A DNA stretch of 64,000 nt from Pedobacter psychrodurus (GCF_004331735.1 NZ_SJSO01000012.1:1-64000); one strand, 5' to 3'; counted from the stretch's first letter, positions 35,568 to 47,636 are shown. Numbers and translations: made by a program. The notes: generated from the letters alone by a model not told the origin.

Positions 35568-35624
35568 AGGGCCTTCAATGTAGCCATCTAATGTAACGGC
35601 AAGGTCGAGAATAATCTTTTTCAT
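35568..35624 (-). pseudogene. 5' remnant of a dihydrofolate-reductase-like gene
   Basis: An ATG at 35622-35624, ten bases after the GNAT stop, opens MKKIILDLAVTLDGYIEGP, which matches the start of the RibD/dihydrofolate-reductase-like family (usually about 180 residues). After about 19 codons the family match ends and the frame runs into the repeat island, stopping at 35499. The rest of the gene is absent from the window. Deletion associated with the repeats is the simplest explanation. Confidence 0.75.
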
Positions 35625-35634
35625 CTTTATAAAA

Positions 35635-36030
35635 TTATTGTGTACGCTCAATACTAAATGCGCGATCTTCTTTGTTAAAACCCACTTTAGGGTAATAGTT
35701 AAAGGCAGTAGGTACCGATAAGAGGAGAAGCATACATTGATCGCCGAGTTTTTGGCGTGTAATAGCAATCATTTCTTTGCCTATGCCAGCACTTTTAAAG
35801 CCCGTAAATACGGCCAAGTCTGCCAGGTAAGCACACCAAACCCAATTGGTAATGGTTCTGCAAATACCAACAAGTTTATCCGCTTGCCATGCGGTAACCA
35901 ATAGATCAGCATTTTTTAACATGAGCGCTATTCTTTCTGGGTCAGTTGGCCTTTTAAGTCCGGCCTGGACACATAGTTCAATTACTTCTTCTGGCTTAGG
36001 GATTACAGCTGTCTCATAGGTAATATTCAT
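35635..36030 (-). CDS. GNAT-family N-acetyltransferase
   Basis: The 131-residue protein has the GNAT core: ADLLVTAWQADKLVGICRTI, then YLADLAVFTGFKSAGIGKEMIAITRQKL with the acetyl-CoA loop (FKSAGIGKE as the Q/RxxGxG/A variant), and PTAFNYYPKVGFNKEDRAF near the end. The acceptor is unknown. It was probably the first gene of a small operon with the truncated dihydrofolate-reductase-like gene 10 bp downstream. Confidence 0.9.
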   Translation of the reverse strand: MNITYETAVIPKPEEVIELCVQAGLKRPTDPERIALMLKNADLLVTAWQADKLVGICRTITNWVWCAYLADLAVFTGFKSAGIGKEMIAITRQKLGDQCMLLLLSVPTAFNYYPKVGFNKEDRAFSIERTQ

Positions 36031-36140
36031 ATCAATAAAATGGTTTTACTACTAAATTACAAAATAGAAAGGTAATGGATAGTAAAAATGACACCGGAAA
36101 TGGGTTAAGTCATTGTTGCTATCATCAGTTAATTTTTCAA

Positions 36141-36158
36141 CTTAACCTTAAGTTAACA
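36141..36158 (+). promoter_or_regulatory. Possible Pho-box-like repeat before the TPR regulator
   Basis: CTTAACC-TTAA-GTTAACA has two TAA-centred heptamers 11 bp apart, the arrangement seen with more units at 37860-37899. Only two units are present in AT-rich DNA, so chance is a real alternative. Confidence 0.25.
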
Positions 36159-36206
36159 TATACGCTCTTTCTTTGTTCAGCATTGCCTGATAGAGATGCT
36201 TTTAAC

Positions 36207-37811
36207 ATGATCAAACCCTTAAGTATTCTTGTGCTTTTCCTGCTTTTTATTTCGAACGCGTTTGCGCAGGAAGAAAAATTCGAATCGATTATTGCCCTGA
36301 ACCAAAAAGATCCTACTGCGGCCCTGGTACAGTTAAAAAAAATATATGCCAAATCTATCGATGATAATGATGAGCTTTTAGAAGGCAAATGTTTGCAGCA
36401 AATGGGCAAGGTTTGTTATACACAAGGACATTTTAGTCAATCGTTAGAGTTCTTTTTAAAAGCCGATAAAATATTTAACAATGCTAGTCAACCACTTTTG
36501 CTGGCTGCCAACCTTAACGATGCTGGCGTGCTATATTATTATATGAAGCAGAAAGATAAAGCCTTAAATAGCTATAGTAAAGCCATTGGTATTTATAAAA
36601 GAGCGAATAACTTAACCGGGCAGGCAACTGTTTTGGGTAATATTGGGCAGCTATACGAAAAAAGGCAGCTTTACGACAGTGCATTTTATTATCAGAAACG
36701 GGCATTAAAAATAAGCGGACAGGTTAACGATAAAAGCGGGGAGGCAAAAATACACGAAAACCTGGGCAGTATATATGAAGACCTGGAGCGCTACGATTCT
36801 GCTTATGTGCACTTTAAACAGTCGCTAAATTTATATCAGGAAGATCATAATGACCTGGGGAGTATTGAGGTAATTAATAATTTAGGCGATATCCTCCGTA
36901 AAACAGGCCGGTATAAGGAAAGTATTGCGCAAACCGAAACTGCGCTGAAACTGGCCGAAAAGATGGGGAATATTTATCAGTTAAGCTCCTGTTGCAGAGA
37001 TTTGGGTAAGGCTTATGAGCTGTTGAATAATATGGATAGCGCATACCATTATGTAAAACTTGGCTATAAATACACGATCGATCTGTATTCGGAAGATGGT
37101 GCCCGGCAGGTTGCCTTTTTACAGGTACTTTACGATATCAATAAAAAATCGGATGAGATTAATAAACTGAAAAACGACCGAAAGGTGAACAGGATTATTG
37201 CTTTTTCTGCCACAATTGTGGTGATATTATTGGTTGTTTTAGGTTTTGTTATTTTTAGCAGGCAACGGTTAAAGTTAAGAGATCAACAGATGTTGGCGCG
37301 GCAGAAGGCAATAGAGCACGATATGACCAGTCTGGAGCTCAAAAATCTTCAGCTCGAAGAACAAAACCTAAAGCAGTTGCTAGAGGTCAAAAGCAGGGAG
37401 CTCTCTACCCATACCTTAAACCTGATCAAACACAATCAATTCCTGGAAAACCTGAGAAGTACCTTACAGGCAATGGTAAAAGAGGATAAACGCGATCAGA
37501 AAAAGCAGATGAACCAGATCCTCGCCGAGATTAATCAGAGCTTTAACCACGAACGCAACTGGAAAGAATTTACTGTGGCTTTCGAACAGGTGCATCATCA
37601 ATTTCTCGAAAGCCTAAAAAAATATAGCAACGAGCTTACTTCAGCCGATATGCGCCTGATTGCACTGTTAAAAATGAATCTGGATTCGGGCGATATTGCA
37701 ACCTTGCTCGGTATATCTACCGATAGCTTAAGGGTATCGAGATATAGGCTAAGGAAAAAGCTGAATATGGCGCAGGGTGATAATTTATCTGCATTTATCC
37801 AGGCACTATAA
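36207..37811 (+). CDS. TPR-repeat membrane protein with C-terminal LuxR-like HTH
   Basis: Started at the ATG at 36207 the protein has 534 residues and a signal peptide ending NAFAQ (20). About six tetratricopeptide repeats span 60-290 (LGNIGQLYEKRQLYDSAFYYQKRALKI and similar). A transmembrane helix lies at 329-350, a coiled coil at 352-400, and a helix-turn-helix at about 478-522 (MRLIALLKMNLDSGDIATLLGISTDSLRVSRYRLRKKL). This is a one-component regulator type common in Bacteroidetes, where the TPR part senses in the periplasm. The N-terminal 44 codons of the longer frame are poor. It reads toward the phytate operon. Confidence 0.85.
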   Translation: MIKPLSILVLFLLFISNAFAQEEKFESIIALNQKDPTAALVQLKKIYAKSIDDNDELLEGKCLQQMGKVCYTQGHFSQSLEFFLKADKIFNNASQPLLLAANLNDAGVLYYYMKQKDKALNSYSKAIGIYKRANNLTGQATVLGNIGQLYEKRQLYDSAFYYQKRALKISGQVNDKSGEAKIHENLGSIYEDLERYDSAYVHFKQSLNLYQEDHNDLGSIEVINNLGDILRKTGRYKESIAQTETALKLAEKMGNIYQLSSCCRDLGKAYELLNNMDSAYHYVKLGYKYTIDLYSEDGARQVAFLQVLYDINKKSDEINKLKNDRKVNRIIAFSATIVVILLVVLGFVIFSRQRLKLRDQQMLARQKAIEHDMTSLELKNLQLEEQNLKQLLEVKSRELSTHTLNLIKHNQFLENLRSTLQAMVKEDKRDQKKQMNQILAEINQSFNHERNWKEFTVAFEQVHHQFLESLKKYSNELTSADMRLIALLKMNLDSGDIATLLGISTDSLRVSRYRLRKKLNMAQGDNLSAFIQAL

Positions 37812-37859
37812 GCGTTACATCAGCTTTAATATACTGCCTTTTTTTAAGTGTTTTTAGGG

Positions 37860-37899
37860 CTTAACAATTTGTTAATGTAACGGTAATAAAAGCATAACG
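37860..37899 (+). promoter_or_regulatory. Four-unit 11-bp repeat array resembling a Pho box
   Basis: Heptamers CTTAACA (37860), GTTAATG (37871), GGTAATA (37882) and CATAACG (37893) follow each other every 11 bp with 4-bp gaps, each with TAA at positions 3-5. PhoB boxes have this 7+4 layout. A perfect -7-like TATTTTTG lies at 37942-37949. The phytate operon starts at 38073, so phosphate control is a reasonable inference. Confidence 0.5.
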
Positions 37900-38072
37900 G
37901 CGTTTTGAGGTGTGTTTAATTCGTTGATAATCATTGTATTGTATTTTTGTGTTGCTTTTTGATATATGGCTATTGTAACGGTGTTGCCTTTATGTAACCT
38001 CAATAATTTTTTTGTGTAAAATGGTGTATACACCTTTGTCCCGTCGATAATAAAAAGACATTACCAAACACA

Positions 38073-40850
38073 ATGAATAAATTATTACAAATTCTGTTTT
38101 TACTTCTTTTTTGTGCAGGCACTGCTAACGCCACAAAACTGAAAGGCCACGTTTACGATAAGCAAACTGGAGAGGCCATTGTAGGTGCAACAGTGGTTTT
38201 AGAAAACCCAAGGCGCACCACAAATACCGGATTAGATGGTACTTTCGAATTTAAGGATGTAAAAGTAGGTACAGCCAAAATTAGTGTAAGCTACATTACC
38301 TACAAAACCATCGAGAAAACCTTAGTCATATTGAAAGAGGATAATGATCACTTAAAGTTCTACATGGAGAGCGATTCGAAAAGCCTTGATGATATTACCA
38401 TCAAGTCTAATTCAGTTAGCTCTACTGATCAGGGTGCAAGGCGCCTGGAAAAAAATGCCCCACAGCTGATGAATATTGTATCAGGGAGGTCGATTGAGAT
38501 TTCGCCAGATTTAACAGTAGCCAACGTGATGCAACGTATTTCGGGTGTTTCAATCGAGCGCAATAGCAATGGCGATGGGCAATACGCCATATTAAGGGGT
38601 ATGGATAAACGCTACAATTATACTTTGGTAAATGGTGTGAAAATTCCAAGTCCGGATAATAAATACCGTTATGTTCCGCTTGATCTTTTTCCTGCTGATT
38701 TACTCGATCGTTTAGAGGTGTATAAAACGCTTACCCCAAATATGGAGGGCGATGCCATTGGAGGTGCCATCAATATGGTAATGAAAAATGCTCCAGGCTT
38801 GTTGCAGGTAAATGCCAATGTTTCTACAGGTTACAACCAATTGTTTTTCGATAGAAAGTTTACCAGTTACAATGCTTCAGGTATTAATTACAAATCGCCT
38901 TATGAAATAAACGGGAAAGCTTATAATGCTACGCAGAACGATTTTACCAAGGGCACACTCGATTATAAATATAAAAATCCTGCGCCTAATTTAATTGGGA
39001 GCTTATCCTTAAGTAAACGCTTTTTGGATAATAAACTCGGGGTGGTGCTGGCAGGAAGTTATCAGAATACTTACCGTGGCAGCAATAGTACTTTTTACAA
39101 TAACGCAGTTGTAGGCATCGATCCTTATGCCAAAATTACCAGCAAAAGTTACCGTGAGTATTCTGAACAGCAGCAACGCACAGGCTTACATGGAAAGGTT
39201 GATTACGTTTTTAACAAAAACCACCAAATCAGCTTGTACAATGTATATGTTAACTTAAAAAATCAGCAGGTTAGAAATGCTGTAACCACTACTTATAATG
39301 GGGTTTACAATCCAACCGCTGGGAATGCCGAATTGGTTTACGATACCCGTAGTCGTTTAACGGAGCAACAGATTTACAATACTACACTTCATGGCGACCA
39401 TAAATTCTTTGATGATAAATTTAAAGTACAATGGTCGGCTGTTTATTCTTCGGCCAAAAATGATGTACCTGAAAATACCAGTATCAGTTTAAACGGAATA
39501 CAGCAGAATTTTCAAAGCAAACGTACCAGTTTGGTCAATACCAACCCGGTTACCCGCAGGTGGGAGCGCAGTACCGACGAGGATTTAGCAGGATATCTTG
39601 ATCTGACTTACCAGGTTTTAGCTGGAGCGCACAAACTGGATATTATGGCAGGAGGTTTATACCGCGATAAACAAAGAAGCAGTTTCTTTAACAACTACAA
39701 CCTTGCCCCAAGTGCAGCAAATGCATTTGATCTATACGGTGTAAATTTTCAGAATTATACAGATTTAAACCTCGTAGTAAGTAATTCTACAGGTGCAGTA
39801 GCTAATGCACTAACCTACGATGCAAGTGAAAAAATAGCTGCTGGATATGGTATGTTTAAATATAACTCAGCTAAATTAGAAGTGATAGGAGGGCTAAGAG
39901 TAGAACATACCAACCAAGGTTATAATTTGCTTTTTCCTGCAGGAGAAGCTTTTCCAAAAGGAAATCAGATTTATACTGATCTGCTGCCCAGTTTAACCGC
40001 AAAATACTTCTTAAGTGCAAAAGCGCAATTACATGCTTCTTATTACAAAGCCCTTAACCGCCCGGGTTTTTATGAAATTGTACCTGGAAAAGTAGTAAAT
40101 GAAGAATTTCAGGAACGAGGTAACCCAAACCTTCAACGTGCCTTAGCAGATAACTTCGATTTACGTTATGAACTTTTTCCTGGTGCTTCCGAGCAGTTAT
40201 TAGTTGGTGCTTTCTATAAAAGGATAAAAAATCCTATTGAATATACCTTTCAGGCCGATGCCGTTCGCGGACAGGATATTTATTACACACCTGGAAACTT
40301 TGGTACGGCCAATAATTATGGTGCAGAGGTAGATTATATCAAGTATTTCAGTAAAATCGGCGTAAAAGCCAATTATACTTATACACATTCGCGTATTGTA
40401 ACCCCTAAAACCACAAGAAGCATTAATAGTACAACAGGCGATATCCAGGCACTTTCTGTTGATCAGGAGCGACCTCTTTACGGACAATCAGCGCACATTG
40501 CCAACTTATCGCTATTGTTTAAAGACACAAAAAAGGGCTGGGATGTTCAAGTTGCTGGTGCCTATACCGGACCACGCATCAACACGGTTTCCCAATTTTT
40601 AAATAACGATTTATGGCAAGAAGGTTTCATCCAGATGGATGCATCTGCCGAAAAACGTTTTAAAGGTGGCATTAGCGTTTTTGTAAAAGCCAATAACATC
40701 TTAAATACGCCAACAAAATTATTTATAAAAGGGACAAATCCTGAGAATAACAATATCAATGAAGACCTGGTTAAAAACGGAAATACATTGATCAGAAGTG
40801 ATTATTATGGCCAAAACTACCTGGTTGGCTTCAGATATAAGTTTAATTAA
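38073..40850 (+). CDS. TonB-dependent receptor of the phytate operon
   Basis: The 925-residue protein has a signal peptide ending GTANAT, a carboxypeptidase-like domain (about 22-105: GEAIVGATVVLENPRRTTNTGLDG), a plug with VANVMQRISGVSIERNSNGDGQYAILRGMDKRYNYTLVNG and GDAIGGAINMVMKN, and a barrel ending in GFRYKFN. It is not SusC-like in its plug and has no SusD partner. The following genes encode a beta-helix lipoprotein and a beta-propeller phytase, so it probably takes up phytate or lower inositol phosphates. The operon starts after a long leader with a Pho-box-like array. Confidence 0.9.
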   Translation: MNKLLQILFLLLFCAGTANATKLKGHVYDKQTGEAIVGATVVLENPRRTTNTGLDGTFEFKDVKVGTAKISVSYITYKTIEKTLVILKEDNDHLKFYMESDSKSLDDITIKSNSVSSTDQGARRLEKNAPQLMNIVSGRSIEISPDLTVANVMQRISGVSIERNSNGDGQYAILRGMDKRYNYTLVNGVKIPSPDNKYRYVPLDLFPADLLDRLEVYKTLTPNMEGDAIGGAINMVMKNAPGLLQVNANVSTGYNQLFFDRKFTSYNASGINYKSPYEINGKAYNATQNDFTKGTLDYKYKNPAPNLIGSLSLSKRFLDNKLGVVLAGSYQNTYRGSNSTFYNNAVVGIDPYAKITSKSYREYSEQQQRTGLHGKVDYVFNKNHQISLYNVYVNLKNQQVRNAVTTTYNGVYNPTAGNAELVYDTRSRLTEQQIYNTTLHGDHKFFDDKFKVQWSAVYSSAKNDVPENTSISLNGIQQNFQSKRTSLVNTNPVTRRWERSTDEDLAGYLDLTYQVLAGAHKLDIMAGGLYRDKQRSSFFNNYNLAPSAANAFDLYGVNFQNYTDLNLVVSNSTGAVANALTYDASEKIAAGYGMFKYNSAKLEVIGGLRVEHTNQGYNLLFPAGEAFPKGNQIYTDLLPSLTAKYFLSAKAQLHASYYKALNRPGFYEIVPGKVVNEEFQERGNPNLQRALADNFDLRYELFPGASEQLLVGAFYKRIKNPIEYTFQADAVRGQDIYYTPGNFGTANNYGAEVDYIKYFSKIGVKANYTYTHSRIVTPKTTRSINSTTGDIQALSVDQERPLYGQSAHIANLSLLFKDTKKGWDVQVAGAYTGPRINTVSQFLNNDLWQEGFIQMDASAEKRFKGGISVFVKANNILNTPTKLFIKGTNPENNNINEDLVKNGNTLIRSDYYGQNYLVGFRYKFN

Positions 40851-40872
40851 TAGAATTTAAAGATACAAAGAC

Positions 40873-42132
40873 ATGAAATCGAATCAGATTTTTAAATTGA
40901 TGATCCTGATGGTGCTAGCCTTAGCAGGATGTGAAAAAGCCAATATAGATGTAGATACCTCCGCTGTTGATGGTTCGGCAATTGGTGAGGTTTCTGGAGT
41001 TTGGGCTAAAGGTAGCACGCAAGTAATTAAAGGCGATATTATAATCCCCGAAGGGAAAACGCTAACGATTGAAGAGGGGGTAACGGTATTAATGGATACG
41101 GTTGCGAAGCCAGAAATTATTATTAAAGGCAATTTGTATGCTTTAGGCACCACAGAGAACCCTATTAAATTTACGGTAAACGATTTTTATAAAAAGCCAT
41201 CAACCAAGTTTGGCAAGCTTTGGGGTGGTATTTTAGCTGGCCCAACATGCGAGGAATTGGTACTCGATCACGTCATTCTCGAATATGGTGGCGCTAAAAC
41301 TTCCGACGCCTCTACATCCGTTAAATTGGGACTTTATAAGGCCGTTGCAGGCGAAAGTTTGCCAGCGCTTTGGTTTGCTAATGCCAGGGGCAGGTTGGTA
41401 GTTCAAAATAGTACCATCAGAAATTTTCAGGAAGATTGCACCTATATTGAAGGTGGAAGAATTATTTTTGCCAACAATGTGTTTTATACCACGGGGGTAA
41501 CAGGAGGAGAGGCCATGAACTTTAAATCGGGCTGTTTGGCAGATATAGCCTATAATTTGGTTTATAGTACCAATACCAATGCTTTAAAATTATCTAACAC
41601 TGGAGATAAAACGCCACAAACCTATATTATTGCTTACAATAATACCATGGTGAATACAGGTTGGAGAAGACCAACGGCGAAAGGTGGATCAATCTGGCTG
41701 GAAAGTACTGTACGTGCCGATTTGTATAATAATCTTTTCGCCAATACTCGTTTTGGTGTGAAAAGGGATCCTAAAAAGCCTGAAGACAGCCGCTCTGCTT
41801 ACAGCAATAACTGGTATTATGGTTTCGATCAGGCTACCGTAAATCAGTTTCAGCCAACTGGCGATATTGTGGGCGGGAAAAACGATGTAATTAGCAATGT
41901 TGCTGGAGCAAATGATCCTAAATTTGTTAATTATCCTTTAAACACAGCAGTTACTAATGCCGATTTTAATACCGCATGGGATTTTCACCTGCAAGGCAAC
42001 TCACCAGCTTTGGGTAAGGGCATCACCAACTTTACCCGTCATCACCAAGCTGGAATTATAATGAAAAATGGTATAACTTATATCTCACCCTCACCATCAA
42101 CATTTGTTGGTGCATACGGAACTAAAATATAA
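40873..42132 (+). CDS. Surface beta-helix lipoprotein
   Basis: The 419-residue protein has a lipoprotein signal (MILMVLALAGC, Cys20) and then a right-handed parallel beta-helix with repeated NP/NG turns: GKTLTIEEGVTVLMD, VVQNSTIRNFQEDCTYIEGG, VFYTTGVTGG, IIAYNNTMVNTGWRRP, ADLYNNLFANT. No pectate-lyase-type Asp cluster is obvious, so it may be a binding protein instead of an enzyme. It lies 22 nt after the TonB receptor and 1 nt before the phytase start. A role in holding phytate at the cell surface is inferred from the operon only. Confidence 0.85.
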   Translation: MKSNQIFKLMILMVLALAGCEKANIDVDTSAVDGSAIGEVSGVWAKGSTQVIKGDIIIPEGKTLTIEEGVTVLMDTVAKPEIIIKGNLYALGTTENPIKFTVNDFYKKPSTKFGKLWGGILAGPTCEELVLDHVILEYGGAKTSDASTSVKLGLYKAVAGESLPALWFANARGRLVVQNSTIRNFQEDCTYIEGGRIIFANNVFYTTGVTGGEAMNFKSGCLADIAYNLVYSTNTNALKLSNTGDKTPQTYIIAYNNTMVNTGWRRPTAKGGSIWLESTVRADLYNNLFANTRFGVKRDPKKPEDSRSAYSNNWYYGFDQATVNQFQPTGDIVGGKNDVISNVAGANDPKFVNYPLNTAVTNADFNTAWDFHLQGNSPALGKGITNFTRHHQAGIIMKNGITYISPSPSTFVGAYGTKI

Positions 42133-42133
42133 A

Positions 42134-43213
42134 ATGAAGCGTAACAATATATTAAATCTTGCCACCTTTGTGGTTTTAAGCCTAACCATTTCATGTAATG
42201 GAGGTACACAAAGCGGAAATAGTGAAGCAATAAAACCCTTATATGTATCTGATCCAGTCGATTTTGATACAGACGATCCTGCGATCTGGGTAAATCCTAA
42301 CGATCCAGCACAGTCTTTGGTAATCGGTACCGATAAAGATACCAGTGGTGGCTTATATGTTTTCGACCTGAAAGGTAAAATCATCAAATCGAAAACAGTA
42401 AAAGGCTTAAAGCGACCAGATAATGTTGATATTGCGTATGGTTTGCAGTTGGCTGGGAAAAAAACAGATATTGCGGTAACAACAGAACGTTACACCCATA
42501 AACTGCGGATATTCTCTCTTCCCGATATGAAAGCAATCGATAATGGCGGAATTCCAGTTTTTGTAGGCGAAACTGGTGCGGAGTACCGCGATTTGATGGG
42601 AATTTCGATGTATACCGATCCTAGTGGAAAAATTTATGCTATTGTTGGCCGTAAAACGGGTCCTAAAAACGGAAGTTATCTTTGGCAATACCTATTGTCA
42701 GATGACGGAAAAGGCAATGTTAAAGCAGATTTAGTGCGGAAATTCGGCCAGTATAGTGGCAAGAAGGAAATAGAAGCCATCGCTGTTGATAACGAACTGG
42801 GTTATGTTTACTATTGCGATGAGCAGGTAGGTGTACGTAAGTATTATGCCGATCCGGCCAAGGGAAATAAAGAATTGGCACTTTTTGGACAAGGTGATTT
42901 TGCTGTCGACAATGAAGGTATTGCTATTTATAAAACTTCAGGGAATAAAGGTTATATTATCGTATCCGATCAGGGTGCTAAACAGTTAAAAGTGTACGAT
43001 CGGGTGGCCAAAGCCAATACTGCTCATCCACATCCGCTGTTAACCACGGTTAAATATTCAGCCAACCAAACGGATGGTATTGATGTGGTTTCAGTTCCCT
43101 TAAATAACGATTTTAAGCACGGTTTGTTGGTGGCCATGAGCGATGATAAAACCTTTCATTTTTATAGATGGGAAGATATAGCAGGTAAAAAACTTACTAG
43201 TGCACATCCATAA
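42134..43213 (+). CDS. Beta-propeller phytase (3-phytase family), lipoprotein
   Basis: Started at the ATG at 42134 it has 359 residues with lipobox LTISC (Cys21). The beta-propeller phytase signature is clear: FDTDDPAIWVNPNDPAQSLVIGTDK, GGLYVFDLKG, KRPDNVDIAYG, GPKNGSYLWQYLL, EIEAIAVDNELGYVYYCDEQVGVRKY, FAVDNEGIAIYK and KYSANQTDGIDVVSVPL. Asp and Glu residues there bind calcium and phytate phosphates in the Bacillus enzyme. It releases phosphate from inositol hexakisphosphate. A partial copy of its last codons appears 338 bp downstream. Confidence 0.93.
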   Translation: MKRNNILNLATFVVLSLTISCNGGTQSGNSEAIKPLYVSDPVDFDTDDPAIWVNPNDPAQSLVIGTDKDTSGGLYVFDLKGKIIKSKTVKGLKRPDNVDIAYGLQLAGKKTDIAVTTERYTHKLRIFSLPDMKAIDNGGIPVFVGETGAEYRDLMGISMYTDPSGKIYAIVGRKTGPKNGSYLWQYLLSDDGKGNVKADLVRKFGQYSGKKEIEAIAVDNELGYVYYCDEQVGVRKYYADPAKGNKELALFGQGDFAVDNEGIAIYKTSGNKGYIIVSDQGAKQLKVYDRVAKANTAHPHPLLTTVKYSANQTDGIDVVSVPLNNDFKHGLLVAMSDDKTFHFYRWEDIAGKKLTSAHP

Positions 43214-43703
43214 CATTCACATTTATTTTTTGGAAAGCAATTGCAGGAGCATTTAGGGAGGTTCAGTCCCGCTCCCGCTTCTGCCAATTTGAAGGAAATC
43301 GGCATCTCGCTTTGATCAGTTTTAGGAGGCATAAATAGTACTACTATTTTGGGTATAATAAACCCGACCGGCAGCGTTATCCCCGATTCCTTCTATCGGG
43401 ATAAAGCAAAGGGCGGGACTAGGGGAGCCGAAGCACCACTATCCCTACTTTCCAAAAAAAAAATGAATCAAGTTTAAAGATCTCTACCTGTCTGCATCTT
43501 TATAGATGGGAAGATATCGCGGGGAAAAAACTTACTAGTATAAATCAATAACATTAACACTTGTTTTTTGGAAAGCAATTGCAGGAGCATTTAGGACGGT
43601 TCAGTCCTGCTCTCGCTTCTGCCAATTTGAAGGAAATCGGCATCCCGCTTTGATCAGGTTTAGGAGGCATGGATAGTACTACTATTATGGGTATAATAAA
43701 CCC
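43161..43703 (+). repeat. Partial tandem duplication covering the phytase 3' end
   Basis: Bases 43161-43365 (the last phytase codons YRWEDIAGKKLTS, the stop and about 150 bp after it) recur at 43499-43703 with a constant offset of 338 and scattered differences. The second unit keeps the segment from TATAGATGGGAAGATAT to GGGTATAATAAACCC, so 1.6 units are present. The duplicated codons have no start and form no gene. Confidence 0.92.
43226..43459. mobile_element. Small element with 12-bp terminal inverted repeats
   Basis: TTTTTTGGAAAG (43226-43237) and CTTTCCAAAAAA (43448-43459) bound a 234-bp non-coding segment directly after the phytase stop. It contains the hairpin CCCCGATTCCTTCTATCGGG. The left half reappears within the downstream duplication. 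A MITE-like element is a possible reading; no target duplication was confirmed. Confidence 0.45.
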
Positions 43704-43757
43704 TTTCCCGTTGCAGGTGGGTGACCAATGTCGTTAATTTAAGCGTTTTTAACCACA

Positions 43758-43799
43758 GATGCACACAGATAAACACGGATTTTCATATCTGTGTGCATC
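43758..43799. terminator. 13-bp perfect hairpin in the convergent spacer
   Basis: GATGCACACAGAT (43758-43770) pairs fully with ATCTGTGTGCATC (43787-43799) over a 16-nt loop. No strong T-run follows on either strand. It lies between the phytase side and the convergent AraC gene and may stop or process both transcripts. The words CCACAGAT and ACACAGAT are common in dispersed repeats. Confidence 0.55.
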
Positions 43800-43877
43800 C
43801 TTTCTATCTGTTGTTAAGTTATTTTTGCTTATGACGAAGCTTCGAAGAAATTATTGTAGTAGTGTGATGAGATTGGG

Positions 43878-44774
43878 CTATACCGCAATATTATTCGATA
43901 ATTTATACTCAGACGGGGTAATACCCGTCTGTTTTTTAAAATACTTGCCAAAAAAAGAGGAATTGCTAAAGCGAAGTTCCATGGCTACCTCCGAGATATT
44001 CATTACATGGCTGGTTAACAGTAGTTTCGCTTCCCTGATCACCATTTCATCAATAACTGCCCCCGCCGTTCTATCGGTTACCTGTTTAACAACCTGCGAT
44101 AAATGCCTCGGTGTAATGCGTAAACAGTTGGCATAATAAATTACACGCTTTTCCTGTTTAAAGTTTTCTGATACCAGCGATAAAAAACGATTGGTGAGTT
44201 CTGTCCTGCTATCGTGAACAAAAGGCAATGGGTCTTTCTGTTTGTTTTTTAGCAGAAAGAGATCATATAGCAGTTCCAGGAAGCTATTATGCACAATGTT
44301 TTTAATCTGCGGGGTATCTTTAGATACATTCAGCTTTTTGTGCAGGGCAAGCATATCATAGTAAATGAATGTATATTCTTCTTTTGATAATGAAAATTTA
44401 TGAGTAGGATCGTTCTGGAACATTCTGTAAGCTTCTCCGCTATTAAAGAATACCCCCTTGGTTTTTAAATAACTTTTGTTAAAATGGATACTGATGAAAG
44501 AAACATCGCTGTTATCCTTAATCTCATAAACGGCATGTGGGAAAATGAGTAGAATATCTCTGTGATTTAATACGTGCTCTACAAAATTTATCCGAAGGTT
44601 CATCTTCCCTTTTGTGATCAGAATTAAAGCATAACTCGATACGCGGAAAGGTTCCGAACTGCAATAATGCGGATCACTACTATGGTGGATTTTCGCCATT
44701 AAGCCATCATTTAAAGAAAGCGCTTCCTCATGGTTTTTTTCTGAAAAAGTTTTATTGAGTAACTCTTGTTGCAT
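43878..44774 (-). CDS. AraC-family transcriptional regulator
   Basis: The 298-residue protein has an N-terminal cupin-like sensor (about 30-160: PFRVSSYALILITKGKMNLRINFVEHVLNHRDILLIFPHAVYEI) and a C-terminal double helix-turn-helix (about 195-290: YYANCLRITPRHLSQVVKQVTDRTAGAVIDEMVIREAKLLL, then ISEVAMELRFSNSSFFGKYFKKQTGITPSEYKL). It is transcribed away from the sphingolipid cluster with 542 bp between the two starts, so it could control that cluster, itself, or neither. The inducer is unknown. Confidence 0.93.
   Translation of the reverse strand: MQQELLNKTFSEKNHEEALSLNDGLMAKIHHSSDPHYCSSEPFRVSSYALILITKGKMNLRINFVEHVLNHRDILLIFPHAVYEIKDNSDVSFISIHFNKSYLKTKGVFFNSGEAYRMFQNDPTHKFSLSKEEYTFIYYDMLALHKKLNVSKDTPQIKNIVHNSFLELLYDLFLLKNKQKDPLPFVHDSRTELTNRFLSLVSENFKQEKRVIYYANCLRITPRHLSQVVKQVTDRTAGAVIDEMVIREAKLLLTSHVMNISEVAMELRFSNSSFFGKYFKKQTGITPSEYKLSNNIAV

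Positions 44775-47636
<2,862 letters not shown>

Noticed and set aside
43759..44136. Frame of 125 codons on the plus strand
   Set aside because: It starts in a hairpin repeat and runs antisense through the AraC helix-turn-helix.
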